From NCBI GenBank assembly GCA_023136985.1, contig JAGLQD010000149.1:1-7528 (forward strand): a stretch of 7,528 nucleotides of DNA, written 5' to 3'. This document shows positions 6,409 through 7,528 of this stretch, piece after piece. Source of the DNA: Candidatus Sabulitectum sp. GTDB lineage: Bacteria > Fermentibacterota > Fermentibacteria > Fermentibacterales > JCC-6. Positions within the stretch are counted from its first letter, which is position 1, and each line of letters starts with the position of its first letter. The notes below the pieces were generated by a model. The model saw nothing but the letters and a program-made list of their open reading frames with translations, made no database searches and was not told the origin of the DNA. The translations under genes and the position numbers were made by a program.

Positions 6409-7528
6409 TCTATAAACTCCCTGTGCAATTCCTGCAGTGCAACCTCTCTCTGTACCAGGGGAACAAGCGCACTTATCGTAGCATGCGAATCTACCGTTTG
6501 CAGAGCATCCACATCAACCCTTGCCAGAGCCTCGCAGAATCTGGCCATAACCCCCATCAACCCATGCATTCCCGCACCTATAATAGAGACCTTAACGCAG
6601 GGGCTCACGGTTGTGTAACTGATGTTCATAGAAGCAAGAAGTTTCTTTACCGCTTCCGTTGACTCCACAGGTACGGTAAATGCAGCAGAGCAGCCGAAAA
6701 CGCTGAACATGTCCATGGATATCCTGCTGTCCGCAATTCTTCTGAAAAGTCCCGCAAAAAATACAGATGGTTTTCCTGAACCTGTTACGGTAAATCCGGT
6801 TACTGAATGCCCTGCAGCGACACCAACGATGTATCTGGTATCTTCAAGCGGTTCGGTCACAACTTCGGTTACCACTTTCCCTGTGCGGAAGGATCTGACT
6901 TTAAGGGCCAGGTCCGAAGCCTGGGCGGCTTCAGCAGCTCTTGGGTGAACAACTTTGGCACCCTGCCACGCCATCTGCCTCAGATCCTCGGCAGAGATCA
7001 CATCAAGTTCCTTTGCTGACGGTACTTTCTCCGGGTCAGCAGTGTAAACTGAATCAACTGTCTTGTAAAGAAGAACTTCGTCAGCCTTAAGCGCGATACC
7101 AAGAATAACCGCCGAGGTATCCGTTCCACCTCTTCCCAGAGTGTTTATGTGCCCGGAGGAATCAACTCCCTGAAAACCGGCAATGACCACAACGCTGTTG
7201 TGTGCCATGGATTCTTCGATCCTGGCAGTATCTATGCTTACTATCCTTGCATTGCCGGATACTCCATCGGTGGCTATTCCAGCCTCCCAGCCGGTAAGTG
7301 CTTCGGCTTTGATACCATTCTCGCGAAGAGTAGAAGCCATGACAAGTGCGCTTATCACCTCGCCGCATATCATCAGCCTGTCCTTCTCCCGAACGGTTGA
7401 TTCAGCAGAAACCAATTCAAGAAGTGTATCTGTTGCATACGGGTCGCCACTGCGCCCCATGGCCGACACAACCACGATCAGTTTTTCCGCCTCTTGAAGA
7501 AGGGAGCTGCAGTGTTTTACCACTGTAG
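6405..7528 (-). CDS. dapG: Aspartate kinase, DapG-type, N-terminus outside window
   Basis: It phosphorylates L-aspartate to aspartyl-4-phosphate, the first step of the lysine/diaminopimelate, threonine and methionine pathway. The visible 372-373 residues lack about 20-30 N-terminal residues including the KFGGTSV ATP-binding motif; the GTG at 7521-7523 is internal, not the true start. Present (counted from that GTG) are VVVSAMGRSGDPYATDTLL (17-35), the CGEVISA segment (53-59), GRGGTDTSA (130-138), YTADP (160-164) and QGAKVVHPRA (187-196). Two regulatory ACT domains follow (about 230-300 and 310-372), the second with the DapG-like LQTVDSHATI (341-350). The SAMGR-GDPYATD run and DSH motif resemble Bacillus DapG, the diaminopimelate-sensitive isozyme, more than E. 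coli LysC. One oddity is KTVDSVYTADP where the family usually has TDVDGVYTADPR. It leads the coupled gene series, and its TGA overlaps the uppP ATG. Confidence 0.95.
   Translation of the reverse strand, partial: TVVKHCSSLLQEAEKLIVVVSAMGRSGDPYATDTLLELVSAESTVREKDRLMICGEVISALVMASTLRENGIKAEALTGWEAGIATDGVSGNARIVSIDTARIEESMAHNSVVVIAGFQGVDSSGHINTLGRGGTDTSAVILGIALKADEVLLYKTVDSVYTADPEKVPSAKELDVISAEDLRQMAWQGAKVVHPRAAEAAQASDLALKVRSFRTGKVVTEVVTEPLEDTRYIVGVAAGHSVTGFTVTGSGKPSVFFAGLFRRIADSRISMDMFSVFGCSAAFTVPVESTEAVKKLLASMNISYTTVSPCVKVSIIGAGMHGLMGVMARFCEALARVDVDALQTVDSHATISALVPLVQREVALQELHREFIE

Noticed and set aside
7521..7523. GTG as the start of aspartate kinase
   Set aside because: The frame stays open to the window edge, and starting here would lose the KFGGTS ATP-binding motif that all active aspartate kinases need.
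1..7528. tRNA, rRNA, CRISPR arrays, insertion sequences or phage genes
   Set aside because: No cloverleaf-like segments, direct-repeat arrays, transposase motifs or terminal repeats were seen on either strand, and nearly all of the sequence is coding.

Overview
The window comes from a bacterial chromosome of medium GC content (about 48-50% by eye). It is almost fully coding: six genes on the minus strand, read from right to left, plus the 3' end of one plus-strand gene at the left edge. A presumed outer-membrane beta-barrel ending in Phe, several exported proteins, large TPR and beta-propeller-like proteins, and a C-terminal sorting-domain-like tail point to a Gram-negative (diderm) organism. 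The style recalls environmental lineages of the FCB superphylum or candidate phyla such as Fermentibacterota. That placement is an inference from gene style, not a demonstrated identity.

Right part (about 7528 to 5185, minus strand): a DapG-type aspartate kinase cut by the window edge, undecaprenyl-diphosphatase UppP, and a small FMN-binding split-barrel protein of the pyridoxamine-phosphate-oxidase/NimA-like type. Next comes a 919-residue TPR protein with a C-terminal beta-barrel (5188 to 2429). These four are joined end to end: an ATGA overlap, then TAA directly followed by TTG, then a TTGA overlap. They therefore very probably share one mRNA and are translationally coupled. The first two genes both bear on peptidoglycan supply: aspartate kinase feeds the lysine/diaminopimelate pathway, and UppP regenerates the lipid carrier.

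Left part (2379 to 127, minus strand): after a 49-nt gap holding a perfect AT-rich inverted repeat comes an exported protein with repeated beta-propeller-like blades and a strong Shine-Dalgarno site. A 97-nt gap with a possible promoter leads to a 340-residue exported protein with a C-terminal TPR. I do not recognise a specific function for either. The 340-residue gene runs tail to tail into the plus-strand fragment (1-146), sharing 20 bp, and a perfect 8-bp hairpin lies just past its stop.

No RNA genes, CRISPR arrays, insertion sequences or prophage genes were seen. The least ordinary item is the TPR ladder fused to a Trp-rich presumed outer-membrane barrel, translated from a TTG codon and coupled to cell-wall and amino-acid genes. 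Nothing here clearly amounts to a new defence or mobile system.
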